Notes under the pieces: generated by a model
Seen by the model: the letters and a program-made list of their open reading frames with translations, nothing else
The model's database searches: none
What the model was told of the DNA's origin: nothing
From: Streptomyces globisporus
GTDB lineage: Bacteria > Actinomycetota > Actinomycetes > Streptomycetales > Streptomycetaceae
Reading direction: 5' to 3'
NCBI GenBank assembly: GCA_014649555.1
Contig: BMTG01000013.1
Span: 1-64,000 of the forward strand
DNA: 64,000 bases
Part shown: positions 31,832-40,324 of the stretch, one piece after another
Layout of the letters: each line of letters starts with the position of its first letter
How positions within the stretch are numbered: the first letter of the stretch is position 1
Position numbers and translations under genes: made by a program

Positions 31832-32145
31832 GCCTCACGGATCTCGGCGGGGACGCGGCCGCGGTCATTCACATTGTGGCCGTTCTCCCGGGCCCACCGG
31901 CGGATTTCCGCGGTGTCCTTGTTACCGCCGGCTGCGGCGCGGCCCTTGCCACGGCCCGTGGCGGCACGGCCACCGGTGCGACGTCCACCCTTGGTGTAGG
32001 GCTCGAGAAGGCCGCGAAGCTTGTCCGCGTTGGCCGTGGTGAGGTCGATCTCGTACGTCTTGCCGTCGAGGGCGAACGTGACGGTCTCGTCAGCCTCGAC
32101 ACCGTCGAGGTCATCGACAAGAAGGACCTGAACCTTCTGTGCCAC
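31810..32145 (-). CDS. lsr2: Lsr2, H-NS-like nucleoid-associated protein
   Basis: 111 residues from a GTG at 32145 (AQKVQVLLVDDLDG follows), preceded by aaagga. The N-terminal dimerisation strands (ETVTFALDGKTYEIDLTTAN) are followed by a basic Gly/Arg linker and a C-terminal DNA-binding domain with the AT-hook-like RGR in NVNDRGRVPAEIREAYEKAN. Lsr2 binds AT-rich DNA and silences specialised-metabolism and horizontally acquired genes in Streptomyces. Its own upstream region (32150-32215) is unusually A/T-rich for this genome, consistent with autoregulation. Confidence 0.96.
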   Translation of the reverse strand: MAQKVQVLLVDDLDGVEADETVTFALDGKTYEIDLTTANADKLRGLLEPYTKGGRRTGGRAATGRGKGRAAAGGNKDTAEIRRWARENGHNVNDRGRVPAEIREAYEKANG

Positions 32146-32289
32146 GGGATTTCCTTTCATCGAAAATGGAGTACGCGGAAAGGAAACCGCTTTTCCCGGG
32201 AAAACACAAACCCTCGGGAGAGGTTCAGCAGCCCGGGAAGACGGGAAACGTGCGCGATTCGGACATAGGGAGGCAGGTCCTTCTGCAGA

Positions 32290-32859
32290 TCACAGGTGCA
32301 GAAGCATCCGGCTGTTGCCCAAGGTGTTCGGCTTCACTCGTTCGAGACCGAGGAACTCCGCGACACCCTCGTCGTAGGAACGCAGCAGCTCACTGTAGAC
32401 ATCGGTGTCGACAGGCGTCTCTCCGATCTCGACGAAGCCGTGCTTGGCGAAGAAGTCCACTTCGAAGGTGAGACAGAAAACCCTGCGGACACCGAGCCAT
32501 CGCGCGGTCTGCAAGAGCTTCTCCAGCACGTGATGCCCGACTCCCGCGCCCTTCATGCGGGGGTCGACGGCTAGGGTCCGCACTTCCGCCAGGTCTTCCC
32601 ACATGACATGAAGTGCGCCGCAGCCGATGACGGCCGCGTCCTCGTCGCGTTCCGCGACCCAGAACTCCTGGATGTCCTCGTAAAGGGTGACGGTCGCTTT
32701 GTCGAGCAGGATGCCCCCGGACACGTACCCGTCGAGGAGTCGTCGTACCGCCCCGACATCACTCGTCCTGGCCCGCCGGACGGTGATGGCGGGCTTATTT
32801 ACCGACGGGTCGGTATGGAGTTCGGTATCGGGATCGTTTTGCGGCTGCTCTGAGGACAT
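32290..32859 (-). CDS. argA: Amino-acid N-acetyltransferase (GNAT, short ArgA type)
   Basis: 189 residues. The GNAT fold is plain: VRRARTSDVGAVRRLLDGYV, EFWVAERDEDAAVIGCGALH, the acetyl-CoA site VDPRMKGAGVGHHVLEKLL and the end VKPNTLGNSRMLLHL. It closely resembles the short N-acetylglutamate synthase of mycobacteria (Rv2747, recalled from memory), which starts arginine synthesis. The N-terminal tail (about 25 residues) is polar and dispensable-looking. The BlaI-type gene ends 9 bp upstream on the same strand, so they probably share a transcript. Confidence 0.88.
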   Translation of the reverse strand: MSSEQPQNDPDTELHTDPSVNKPAITVRRARTSDVGAVRRLLDGYVSGGILLDKATVTLYEDIQEFWVAERDEDAAVIGCGALHVMWEDLAEVRTLAVDPRMKGAGVGHHVLEKLLQTARWLGVRRVFCLTFEVDFFAKHGFVEIGETPVDTDVYSELLRSYDEGVAEFLGLERVKPNTLGNSRMLLHL

Positions 32860-32868
32860 GCCCCGACG

Positions 32869-33351
32869 CTATCGCCCGCTCTCCGGCGTCGCGTCATCGG
32901 CCGGGGCGTCATCTCCGGCAGCGTCGGCGGTCGGTTCCGCGGGGTTGCCCGGGGCAGTTTCGGCAGTCGGGCCGGGGGTGGTTTCCGTGAGATTGGGGGA
33001 AACCATACGAACGGCGTCCTGCAGTGCTTCGCGCTGCCCGGCGGACATCATCCCGAAGAACGCGACAAGCGCTGCGGCGGGGTTGTCGCTCTGTGACCAG
33101 GCTTCGTTCATCAGTGCGGCCGAGTAGGCGGCCCTGGTGGAGACGGCCGTATATCGATAGGCGCGGCCGTCGACTTCCCTGCGAACCCAGCCCTTCTGAT
33201 GGAGATTGTCCATTACCGTCATCACGGTCGTGTAGGCGATGGACCGTTCCTGCTGAAGGTCCTCAAGGACTTCCCGCACCGTGACCGGTCGGTTCCATTG
33301 CCAGACGCGCGTCATCACGGCGTCTTCGAGGTCTCCCAATTGACGGGGCAC
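32869..33351 (-). CDS. BlaI/MecI/CopY family transcriptional regulator
   Basis: 160 residues. The winged helix spans LGDLEDAVMTRVWQWNRPVT through SIAYTTVMTVMDNLHQKGWV and REVDGRAYRYTA. A short dimerisation region follows, then an acidic Pro/Thr/Ala tail (from about residue 115) unlike classic BlaI. No BlaR-type sensor gene is adjacent. Just upstream, cactttagtg (33356-33365) is a small dyad that may be its operator. Target unknown; it is followed closely by argA. Confidence 0.9.
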   Translation of the reverse strand: MPRQLGDLEDAVMTRVWQWNRPVTVREVLEDLQQERSIAYTTVMTVMDNLHQKGWVRREVDGRAYRYTAVSTRAAYSAALMNEAWSQSDNPAAALVAFFGMMSAGQREALQDAVRMVSPNLTETTPGPTAETAPGNPAEPTADAAGDDAPADDATPESGR

Positions 33352-33482
33352 GCGATCACTTTAGTGGTAGATGTCCCGAATGGTCTGCTCTTTGCGCAGC
33401 AAAAAGCGCACGGCTCTCGACGAGTCGTGCGCCAGGGGTCGCGCGCAGGGAAGACGCGGGGCGGGCGGGGCCGCTCCTGCGG

Positions 33483-33662
33483 TCAGACATTCTCCGGACG
33501 AGCGGTCTGCTTTGCGGATTCCGCGCGGGCGATCGCCGCGTCCACCGCGTCGTCCTCCTTGGTCTTGTTCGGACCGCCCTGGCTCTTGACGATGATCACG
33601 ATCAGGGAGACGAAGAAGACGGCCATCACCACGGGGGGCACGAGCGCGGATACGTAGTCCAT
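33483..33662 (-). CDS. Small single-pass membrane protein (59 aa)
   Basis: Reads MDYVSALVPPVVMAVFFVSL, then IVIIVKSQGGPNKTKEDDAV and DAAIARAESAKQTARPENV. One strong membrane helix (about 6-25) is followed by a charged cytoplasmic tail with helical propensity. The frame has Streptomyces-like third-position GC and starts at an ATG. It lies alone between the BlaI-type gene and a strong terminator, both on the same strand. Unknown function. Confidence 0.7.
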   Translation of the reverse strand: MDYVSALVPPVVMAVFFVSLIVIIVKSQGGPNKTKEDDAVDAAIARAESAKQTARPENV

Positions 33663-33690
33663 GCCGTCCAGAGTAGCGAGCCCGGAACGG

Positions 33691-33730
33691 CCCGACGCGG
33701 CGACCTCCCGGTGGAGGCCGCCGCGTCGGG
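33691..33730 (-). terminator. Strong hairpin terminator
   Basis: 18-bp stem with one mismatch (33691-33708 and 33713-33730) closed by the tetraloop cggt, 13 bp after the stop of the leftward gene 33744-34328. Confidence 0.75.
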
Positions 33731-33743
33731 GAGCGCCGGAGGG

Positions 33744-34328
33744 TCAGCCGGCCGCCCGCTCCTCGGACGGGGGCGGTGCGGGCCGCCGGCGCGGCGGGAA
33801 GACCTCGGAGGGCTTGGGCATGGGGCGCTCGCCCGGCTTCTGCGGCTTGCCCGGCGCGGCCGGGGTCGCGGGCCGTTCCGGTTCCCGGGTGGCGGCGCGG
33901 CCACCGGGCAGGGCGAGCAGCCGGCTGCGGGGGCCGGGGGCCGCGGCACCGGCGGAGCGGCCGGCGAGCCGGGCCCGCACGGAGCGCTCGGCGAGCACCT
34001 GGCAGCGCTCCAGGAGGGCCGCCGCGAGCGGGCCGCCGCGCAGGGCCCGCAGGGCGGCCAGATCGTCCGGGCGGGGGTCGTAGCCGGCCGCCAGGGCGTC
34101 CTGGAGCAGCTCCAGATAGCCGGTGGCGGAGCCGGGGAGGGCGTTGCGGTAGCGGGCGAGGTCGGCGAGGAGGAACGCTCGCAGCCGACCCGCCTCGCCG
34201 ACCGCCTCGTCCACGGAGCCCGCGAGCCGCAGGCAGTCCTGGACGTCCTCGTCGGACAGGGGCATGGGGTGGAGGGCGATGGCGAGGGCACGTCGGAGCA
34301 CCCGCAGCTCGTCCGCGCTGAACGCCAT
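33744..34328 (-). CDS. Hypothetical protein, helical with Pro-rich tail
   Basis: 194 residues from the ATG at 34328, which has gaggcgg upstream (an ATG at 34358 would add 10 residues). The N-terminal half is helical (FSADELRVLRRALAIALHPM, DVQDCLRLAGSVDEAVGEAG, LRAFLLADLARYRNALPGSA). The C-terminal third is a disordered Pro/Arg-rich tail (PRRRPAPPPSEE). No recognised domain, signal or membrane segment. Upstream of a strong hairpin; coaX lies to the right on the same strand, 160 bp away. Confidence 0.7.
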   Translation of the reverse strand: MAFSADELRVLRRALAIALHPMPLSDEDVQDCLRLAGSVDEAVGEAGRLRAFLLADLARYRNALPGSATGYLELLQDALAAGYDPRPDDLAALRALRGGPLAAALLERCQVLAERSVRARLAGRSAGAAAPGPRSRLLALPGGRAATREPERPATPAAPGKPQKPGERPMPKPSEVFPPRRRPAPPPSEERAAG

Positions 34329-34488
34329 GCCGCCTCGTGAACCGTAGGGCGTGGGCATGACGCGACAATACGTGCTAAATGGACAAAATCCGTTTAACTG
34401 GTCGTCGGTGGCGCGGCGTGGCAGAACGGGCCGGCGGCCGCGGCCCCGGCCGTTCCCGCTGGTACGCCGGGGTCTCGTGCGGCCGCCC

Positions 34489-35286
34489 CTACGAGCGGGA
34501 CACGTTCCGCTCGTAGACCAGGCGCAGCCCGATCAGCGTCAGCCACGGCTCGTGCTCGTCGATGACCGAGGACTCCCCCAACACCATCGGAGCAAGGCCG
34601 CCCGTCGCGATGACGGTGACGTCGTCCGGGTCGGCGGCCAGCTCCTTCTTCATCCGGGCCACCACCCCGTCGACCTGGCCCGCGAAGCCGTAGATGATGC
34701 CGGACTGCATGGCCTCGACGGTGTTCTTGCCGATCACGCTGCGCGGCCTGGCCAGCTCGATCTTGCGGAGCTGGGCGCCCCGGACGCCGAGCGCCTCGAC
34801 CGAGATCTCGATGCCGGGGGCGATCACCCCGCCCGCGTACTCGCCGCGCGGGGAGACCGCGTCGAACGTGGTGGCGGTGCCGAAGTCGACGACGATCGCC
34901 GGGCCCCCGTACAGCTCGACGGCGGCGACCGCGTTGATGATGCGGTCCGCGCCGACCTCCTTGGGGTTGTCCATCAGGATCGGCACGCCCGTCTTGACGC
35001 CGGGCTCCACCAGGACGGCGGGGACGTCGCCGTAGTAGCGGCGGGTGACCTCGCGCAGCTCGTGCAGGACCGAGGGGACGGTGGCGCAGATCGCGATGCC
35101 CTCGATGCCGTCGCCCAGCTCCATGCCGAGCAGCGGGTGCATGCCCATCAGGCCCTGGAGCAGGACGGCCAGCTCGTCCGCGGTGCGGCGGGCGTCGGTG
35201 GAGATCCGCCAGTGCTCGACGATCTCCTCGCCGTCGAAGAGACCGAGGACCGTGTGCGTGTTGCCGACGTCGATGGTGAGCAGCAT
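34489..35286 (-). CDS. coaX: Type III pantothenate kinase
   Basis: 265 residues. Phosphorylates pantothenate in the first step of CoA synthesis, in the monovalent-cation-dependent, feedback-insensitive form. The ASKHA fold motifs are LLTIDVGNTHTVLGLF (start), GADRIINAVAAVEL and IVVDFGTATTFDAVS, and GVIAPGIEIS. The ATG shares a base with the nadC stop (TGATG), so it is translated with nadC. It belongs to a cofactor cluster with panC, whose product is the substrate of this enzyme. Confidence 0.96.
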   Translation of the reverse strand: MLLTIDVGNTHTVLGLFDGEEIVEHWRISTDARRTADELAVLLQGLMGMHPLLGMELGDGIEGIAICATVPSVLHELREVTRRYYGDVPAVLVEPGVKTGVPILMDNPKEVGADRIINAVAAVELYGGPAIVVDFGTATTFDAVSPRGEYAGGVIAPGIEISVEALGVRGAQLRKIELARPRSVIGKNTVEAMQSGIIYGFAGQVDGVVARMKKELAADPDDVTVIATGGLAPMVLGESSVIDEHEPWLTLIGLRLVYERNVSRS

Positions 35287-36359
35287 CAGGCGTCGGCCCC
35301 GTCGGTGGCGGAGGGGGACGCGTCCGCGTCGCGGAAGTCCAGGCCGATGTCGAGGATCGGCGAGGAGTGGGTGAGCGCCCCGACCGCGAGGTAGTCCACG
35401 CCCGCGTCGGCGTAGGCGCGGGCCGAGTCGAGGGTGAGGCGGCCCGAGGACTCCAGGATCGCCCGGCCGTCGACCAGGGCGACCGCCTCGGCGGTCTCGG
35501 CCGGGGTGAAGTTGTCCAGCAGGATCAGGTCGACGCCCGCGTCCAGCACCTCACGGACCTGGTCCATCGTGTCGACCTCGACCTCGATGGGCAGCTCGGG
35601 GAACTCGGCGCGCACGCGCTTGAACGCCTCCGCGACGCCGCCCGCGGCGATCACGTGGTTGTCCTTGACCAGGGCCGCGTCGGAGAGCGACATCCGGTGA
35701 TTGACGCCGCCGCCGCAGCGCACCGCGTACTTCTCCAGTGCGCGCAGGCCCGCCGTCGTCTTGCGGGTGTCGCGGACCCTGGCCCTGGAGCCCTCCAGCA
35801 CATCCGCCCAGGCGCGGGTGGCGGTCGCGATGCCGGAGAGGCGGCAGAGCAGGTTCAGCGCGCTGCGCTCGCCGGTCAGCAGGTCGCGGGTGCGGGTGGT
35901 GACGGTCAGCAGCTTCTGGCCGGGGACGATCCGGTCGCCGTCCTCGACGTGCCGCTCGACCTCGAACTCCTCGGTGCAGACGATCGACAGGACCGCCTCG
36001 GCGACCCGGAGCCCGGCGACCACACCGGCCTCGCGGGCCGTGAAGTCGCCGGTGATCACGGCGTCCTCGGGGACGGTAGCCACGGTCGTGACGTCCACCC
36101 CGCCGTCGAGGTCCTCCTCGATCGCCACGTGCGCGACGTCCTCGACCTGGACGGGGTCGAGCCCCGCCTCGGCCAGCAGCAGGGCGAGCGCGGGGTCGAG
36201 GCCGCACTCCAGGGCCTCGGGGTCGAATCCATCGTCACCGCCACAGCCGCAGCCGTCGCCGCAGCCGCCTCCCGCCGGGGCGGACGATGCGGGCGCGCCG
36301 ACGCTGATCAGCGGTACGTCCACGGGAGTGGGGCGCGGATTCTCTTCGGGCGTGCTCAC
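35286..36359 (-). CDS. nadC: Nicotinate-nucleotide pyrophosphorylase (carboxylating)
   Basis: 357 residues. Converts quinolinate and PRPP to nicotinate mononucleotide. The QPRTase fold shows TGDFTAREAGVVAGLRVAEA, the active-site RDTRKTTAGLRALEKYAV, GGGVNHRMSLSDAALVKDNH, and EVEVDTMDQVREVLDAGVD. Beyond the usual length of about 280-290 it has an N-terminal extension of about 55 residues with a Cys/Gly cluster (GGGCGDGCGCGG, about 31-42). Follows nadB with a 130-bp low-complexity gap and precedes coaX. Confidence 0.95.
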   Translation of the reverse strand: MSTPEENPRPTPVDVPLISVGAPASSAPAGGGCGDGCGCGGDDGFDPEALECGLDPALALLLAEAGLDPVQVEDVAHVAIEEDLDGGVDVTTVATVPEDAVITGDFTAREAGVVAGLRVAEAVLSIVCTEEFEVERHVEDGDRIVPGQKLLTVTTRTRDLLTGERSALNLLCRLSGIATATRAWADVLEGSRARVRDTRKTTAGLRALEKYAVRCGGGVNHRMSLSDAALVKDNHVIAAGGVAEAFKRVRAEFPELPIEVEVDTMDQVREVLDAGVDLILLDNFTPAETAEAVALVDGRAILESSGRLTLDSARAYADAGVDYLAVGALTHSSPILDIGLDFRDADASPSATDGADA

Positions 36360-36489
36360 GGTGTCGGCTCCTCGGGGGCGTGGCGGGTGGTGCGGGTGCG
36401 GCTGGTGCTTCGGGTGGTGCCGGTGGTGCGCGTGTTGTTGCCGGTGCTGCTCCGTGGGTGCGGCGGAGCGGCTGCTTCCAGCAGTCTGC

Positions 36490-38181
36490 TCAATCCGACG
36501 GGCGTACGGGCGGGAATGCGGCGGTCTCCGTGCGGTGGACGACCGGGGTGCGGTCCGGTCCGATGCGGACGACCAGGTGGCGGCGGCCGTGGGCGTCGTC
36601 GCGGTCGGGCCGGTCCTCGCGCCAGTGGCAGCCGCGGGTCTCCTCGCGGTCCCGGGCGGCGGCGACCAGGACCCGGGAGACCAGGAGCAGGTTGGTGACC
36701 TCCCAGGCGTCGACCCCGGGGACGACCGCCTTGGCCCCGTCCGCCTCCGCGTCGGCGGCGGCCTCGCGGTGGAGGGCCTCCAGCCCTTCGGCCGCGGTGG
36801 CCAGGGAGTCGGCGGAGCGCAGGACTCCGGCGCCCCGGGTCATCGTGCGCTGGATGGCCGTACGGGCCTCGGGGGCCAGCAGCGGGACGAGGTCGTCCGC
36901 GTCGCGGGAGGCCTCGGCCGGTTCGGTGCGGGGCGGGCGGGCCTCGGCGATGTCGGCGGCGATGCGCTCGGCGAAGACCAGGCCCTCCAGCAGGGAGTTG
37001 GACGCGAGCCGGTTGGCCCCGTGCACTCCGGTGCAGGCGACCTCACCGCAGGCGTACAGGCCGGGGACGGTGGTGCGGCCCCGCAGGTCGGTGCGGACGC
37101 CGCCGGAGGCGTAGTGCGCGGCCGGGGCGACCGGGATCGGCTCGGTCACGGGGTCGATGCCGTGCGACCGGCAGGCGGCCAGGATGGTCGGGAAGCGCTG
37201 CTCCCACATGGCCGCCCCGAAGTGCCGGGCGTCCAGATACATGTGCTCGGCGCCCTTCTCGTGCATCCGGCGCGTGATGCCCTTGGCGACGATGTCGCGC
37301 GGCGCCAGCTCGGCCAGCTCGTGCTGTCCGAGCATGAAGCGGACGCCGTCGGCGTCGACGAGATGCGCGCCCTCGCCCCGTACGGCTTCGGAGACCAGCG
37401 GCTGCTGGCCCTCGGAGTCCGCGCCGAGGAAGAGGACCGTGGGGTGGAACTGGACGAACTCCAGGTCGGAGACCTCCGCCCCGGCCCGCAGCGCGAGCGC
37501 GACCCCGTCGCCGGTGGAGACGGGGGGGTTGGTGGTGGCGGAGAAGACCTGGCCCATGCCGCCGGTGGCGAGGACCACCGAGGGGGCCCGGACCGCGCCG
37601 ACGCCGTCGTGCTGCCCCTCGCCCATGACGTGCAGCGAGACGCCCGCCGTACGGCCTTCGGCGTCCGTGAGCAGGTCCAGGACGAGCGCGTTCTCGATGG
37701 TGTGCAGGGCGGCCTCGCGGACCGCCTCGACCAGGGCGCGGGAGATCTCCGCACCGGTCGCGTCGCCGCCCGCGTGGGCGATGCGGCGGCGGTGGTGGCC
37801 GCCCTCGCGGGTGAGCGCGATGTCGCCGCTGTCGGTGGTGTCGAAGTGGGCGCCGGTGGTGATCAGCCGGCGTACGGCGTCGGGGCCCTCGGTGACCAGG
37901 GTGCGCACGGCCGCCTCGTCGCAGAGGCCCGCACCGGCGACGAGGGTGTCGTCGAGGTGCTGCTCGGGGGTGTCGCCCTCGCCGAGGGCCGCGGCGATGC
38001 CGCCCTGGGCCCAGCGGGTCGAGCCGTCGTCCAGGCGGGCCTTGGTGACGACGACGGTGTCCAGGCCGGCGGCGGCGCAGCGCAGGGCGGCGGTGAGCCC
38101 GGCGACGCCGGAGCCGACCACCACGACGTCCGCGTCGATGGCCCAGCCGGGGACGGGGGCGGTCAGCCGTATTCCGGTCAC
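36490..38181 (-). CDS. nadB: L-aspartate oxidase
   Basis: 563 residues. Flavoprotein that oxidises aspartate to iminoaspartate for quinolinate synthesis. The FAD site is [19 protein letters not shown], with [31 protein letters not shown] (active site) and the C-terminal FAD loop [20 protein letters not shown] and [14 protein letters not shown]. Length is standard. Start overlaps the panC stop by ATGA (38178-38181). No quinolinate synthase gene (nadA) is present in the window. Confidence 0.96.
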   Translation of the reverse strand: MTGIRLTAPVPGWAIDADVVVVGSGVAGLTAALRCAAAGLDTVVVTKARLDDGSTRWAQGGIAAALGEGDTPEQHLDDTLVAGAGLCDEAAVRTLVTEGPDAVRRLITTGAHFDTTDSGDIALTREGGHHRRRIAHAGGDATGAEISRALVEAVREAALHTIENALVLDLLTDAEGRTAGVSLHVMGEGQHDGVGAVRAPSVVLATGGMGQVFSATTNPPVSTGDGVALALRAGAEVSDLEFVQFHPTVLFLGADSEGQQPLVSEAVRGEGAHLVDADGVRFMLGQHELAELAPRDIVAKGITRRMHEKGAEHMYLDARHFGAAMWEQRFPTILAACRSHGIDPVTEPIPVAPAAHYASGGVRTDLRGRTTVPGLYACGEVACTGVHGANRLASNSLLEGLVFAERIAADIAEARPPRTEPAEASRDADDLVPLLAPEARTAIQRTMTRGAGVLRSADSLATAAEGLEALHREAAADAEADGAKAVVPGVDAWEVTNLLLVSRVLVAAARDREETRGCHWREDRPDRDDAHGRRHLVVRIGPDRTPVVHRTETAAFPPVRPSD

Positions 38182-39197
38182 GTCAGGGCTCCGAAGGTGA
38201 GGGGGATGTTGTCGATGAGGCGGGTGTTCCCGACCCGGGCCGCGACGGCGAGGATCGCCTCCCCGCTCTCGCGGTCGTCCGGGATCTCGGTGAAGTCCGC
38301 CGGGTCCACCAGGGCCAGGTAGTCCAGGACGAGCGGAACCCGGTTCCGGGCGGCGGCCTCGTCCAGGATCGTCCGGGCGGCGGCGCGGACGGCGGCGGGC
38401 GCCCCGTTCGGCCGGGCCAGCGCCACGGCCTGGGCGTCGGCGGCGGCCCGGGCCTCGCCGAGCCTGTTGAGTCCGGCGGCCCGGTCGCCGCCGGGCGCGG
38501 TGGCCTTGGCCCGCTCGTGCAGGGCCTGCTGGGCGGCGAGCCGGTCCTGGGCCGCGAACAGCGCGCGGGGCAGGGCGAGGGCGGTGTGCCGCTCCGGCGG
38601 GGAGAGGAAACGGTTACGGCTGGAGAGCGCTAGGCCGTCCTCGTCCCGGACGGTGGGGACACCGGTGATCCGGACGCCGAAATTCAGGTCCCGCACCATA
38701 CGGCGGATCAGGGCGAGCTGCTGGGCGTCCTTCTGCCCGTAGAGCGCCTCGTCGGGGCGGGTGAGGTGGAGGAGCTTGGCGACGACGGTGAGCATCCCGT
38801 CGAAGTGGCCGGGGCGGGACGCGCCTTCGAGGCGCTCGCCCATGGGGCCCGCGGTGATCCGGACCTGGGGCTCGCCGCCCGGGTAGACCTCGTCGACGCC
38901 GGGGGCGAAGACCGCGTCGGCGCCCGCGGCGGCGGCGGTCTCCAGGTCGGCGTCCAGGGTGCGCGGGTAGCGGTCCAGGTCGGCGGCCTCGCCGAACTGC
39001 AGCGGGTTCACGAAGACCGTGACCACGACCTGCCCGTCCGGTCCGGCCGCTTCGCGGGCCGCGCGGATCAGGGTGGCGTGACCGTCGTGCAGCGCGCCCA
39101 TCGTCATCACGACGGCCCGCTCGGCCCCGGCGGGGCGGGGCAGCGCGTCCAGCTCGGCGGCGGTACGCAGGAGGGCCGGCCGCATCGTGCGCGTCAT
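38178..39197 (-). CDS. panC: Pantothenate synthetase
   Basis: 339 residues from the ATG at 39197 with gggggag upstream. Joins pantoate and beta-alanine. The nucleotidyl-transferase HxGH motif is [20 protein letters not shown]; substrate motifs include [40 protein letters not shown] and [20 protein letters not shown]. An insertion rich in Ala and charged residues ([20 protein letters not shown]) makes it longer than the E. coli enzyme. Coupled by ATGA overlaps to the DUF2520 gene upstream and nadB downstream. Confidence 0.96.
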   Translation of the reverse strand: MTRTMRPALLRTAAELDALPRPAGAERAVVMTMGALHDGHATLIRAAREAAGPDGQVVVTVFVNPLQFGEAADLDRYPRTLDADLETAAAAGADAVFAPGVDEVYPGGEPQVRITAGPMGERLEGASRPGHFDGMLTVVAKLLHLTRPDEALYGQKDAQQLALIRRMVRDLNFGVRITGVPTVRDEDGLALSSRNRFLSPPERHTALALPRALFAAQDRLAAQQALHERAKATAPGGDRAAGLNRLGEARAAADAQAVALARPNGAPAAVRAAARTILDEAAARNRVPLVLDYLALVDPADFTEIPDDRESGEAILAVAARVGNTRLIDNIPLTFGALT

Positions 39198-40144
39198 CGG
39201 GTCTCCCCCGGTCCGGGGCCGCCGGGGCGGCGCTCCTGGTCGGCCAGGACGACGAGGAGGTCCTCGGCCAGCTCGGCCTTGAGCAGGCCGTGGGCGAGCG
39301 CCCGGTCGGCCGTGGCGCGGGCCATCGCGACGTATCCGGCGACCGCCTGCGGGGCGTGGGTGCGCAGCTCGCCGATGTGGGCGGCGACCGTGCCCGCGTC
39401 CCCGCGGGCGACCGGGCCGGTCAGCGCGGCGTCGCCGGAGCGCAGCGCGTTGTCCAGGGCGGCGCCGAGCAGCGGGCCGAGCATCCGGTCGGGGGCGGCG
39501 ACCCCGGCCTTGGTCAGCAGCTCCATCGACTGGGCGACCAGGGTGACCAGGTGGTTCGCACCGAGGGCGAGGGCAGCGTGGTAGAGCGGGCGCGCCTCCT
39601 CGGCGATCCACTCGGGCTCGCCGCCCATCTCGATGACCAGCGCCTCGGCCGCGAGCCGCAGCTCATCGGGGGCGGTGACGCCGAAGGAGCAGCCCGCGAG
39701 CCGCTGGACGTCGACGGCGGTGCCGGTGAACGTCATCGCCGGGTGCAGCGCGAGCGGCAGCGCCCCGGCCCGCAGCGCGGGGTCCAGCACCCGGGTCCCG
39801 TACCGCCCGGAGGTGTGGACGAGGAGCTGGCCCGGCCGTACGGCGCCGGTCTCGACGAGGCCCTCGACCAGCGTGGGCAGCACGTCGTCGGGGACGGTCA
39901 GGAGCACCAGCTCGGCGCGGGCCAGCACCTCGGCGGGCTCCACCAGGGGCACGTCGGGGAGCAGCGCCGCGGCGCGGCGGCGGGAGGCGTCGGAGACGCC
40001 GGACACGGCGACCGGGCGGTGCCCGGCGAGCTGGAGCGACGCGGCGAGGGCGGGTCCGACCCGGCCCGCGCCGACGACGCCGACCGTGAGACGGGCGGGG
40101 CGGTCCCTCGCGTCGAGGGGTTCCTTCGAAACTGATGCGTTCAC
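39194..40144 (-). CDS. Rossmann-like / DUF2520 protein
   Basis: 316 residues from a GTG. The N-terminal NAD(P) fold ([40 protein letters not shown]) is followed by a DUF2520 helical domain ([20 protein letters not shown]). The whole resembles ketopantoate or pyrroline carboxylate reductases. Its place just before panC, with ATGA overlap, fits a role in pantoate supply or NADP-dependent reduction, yet no activity can be assigned. First gene of the DUF2520-panC-nadB-nadC-coaX leftward cluster. Confidence 0.88.
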   Translation of the reverse strand: MNASVSKEPLDARDRPARLTVGVVGAGRVGPALAASLQLAGHRPVAVSGVSDASRRRAAALLPDVPLVEPAEVLARAELVLLTVPDDVLPTLVEGLVETGAVRPGQLLVHTSGRYGTRVLDPALRAGALPLALHPAMTFTGTAVDVQRLAGCSFGVTAPDELRLAAEALVIEMGGEPEWIAEEARPLYHAALALGANHLVTLVAQSMELLTKAGVAAPDRMLGPLLGAALDNALRSGDAALTGPVARGDAGTVAAHIGELRTHAPQAVAGYVAMARATADRALAHGLLKAELAEDLLVVLADQERRPGGPGPGETR

Positions 40145-40242
40145 GCGGCGATGGCCTTCCGTTCCAGTCCGCGGGGGGTACCGGACGACTTCTCTGCATG
40201 CTACGCCAGCGTTTCGGGGAAGCCCCGCCCCTGCCCACAGCC

Positions 40243-40251
40243 TGTGGATAA
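40243..40251 (-). promoter_or_regulatory. Consensus DnaA box
   Basis: Minus strand reads ttatccaca, an exact E. coli-type DnaA box, in the 180-bp gap between the divergent DUF2520 and aldolase-like genes. A partial inverted copy (cccacag) sits 3-9 bp to its left. Isolated; could be chance or a DnaA titration or regulatory site. Confidence 0.35.
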
Positions 40252-40324
40252 CTTTCCGGGCGGGACGGAATGCGGGAAGGAACACCGCGAGCGCGCCGCC
40301 GGAGGTCCGGGTGATGATCGTCCC

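Noticed and set aside
36360-36489. Gly/Ala-rich rightward frame in the nadB-nadC gap
   Set aside because: Simple ggtggtgcg-type repeats give an open frame by composition; no start context or conserved sequence.
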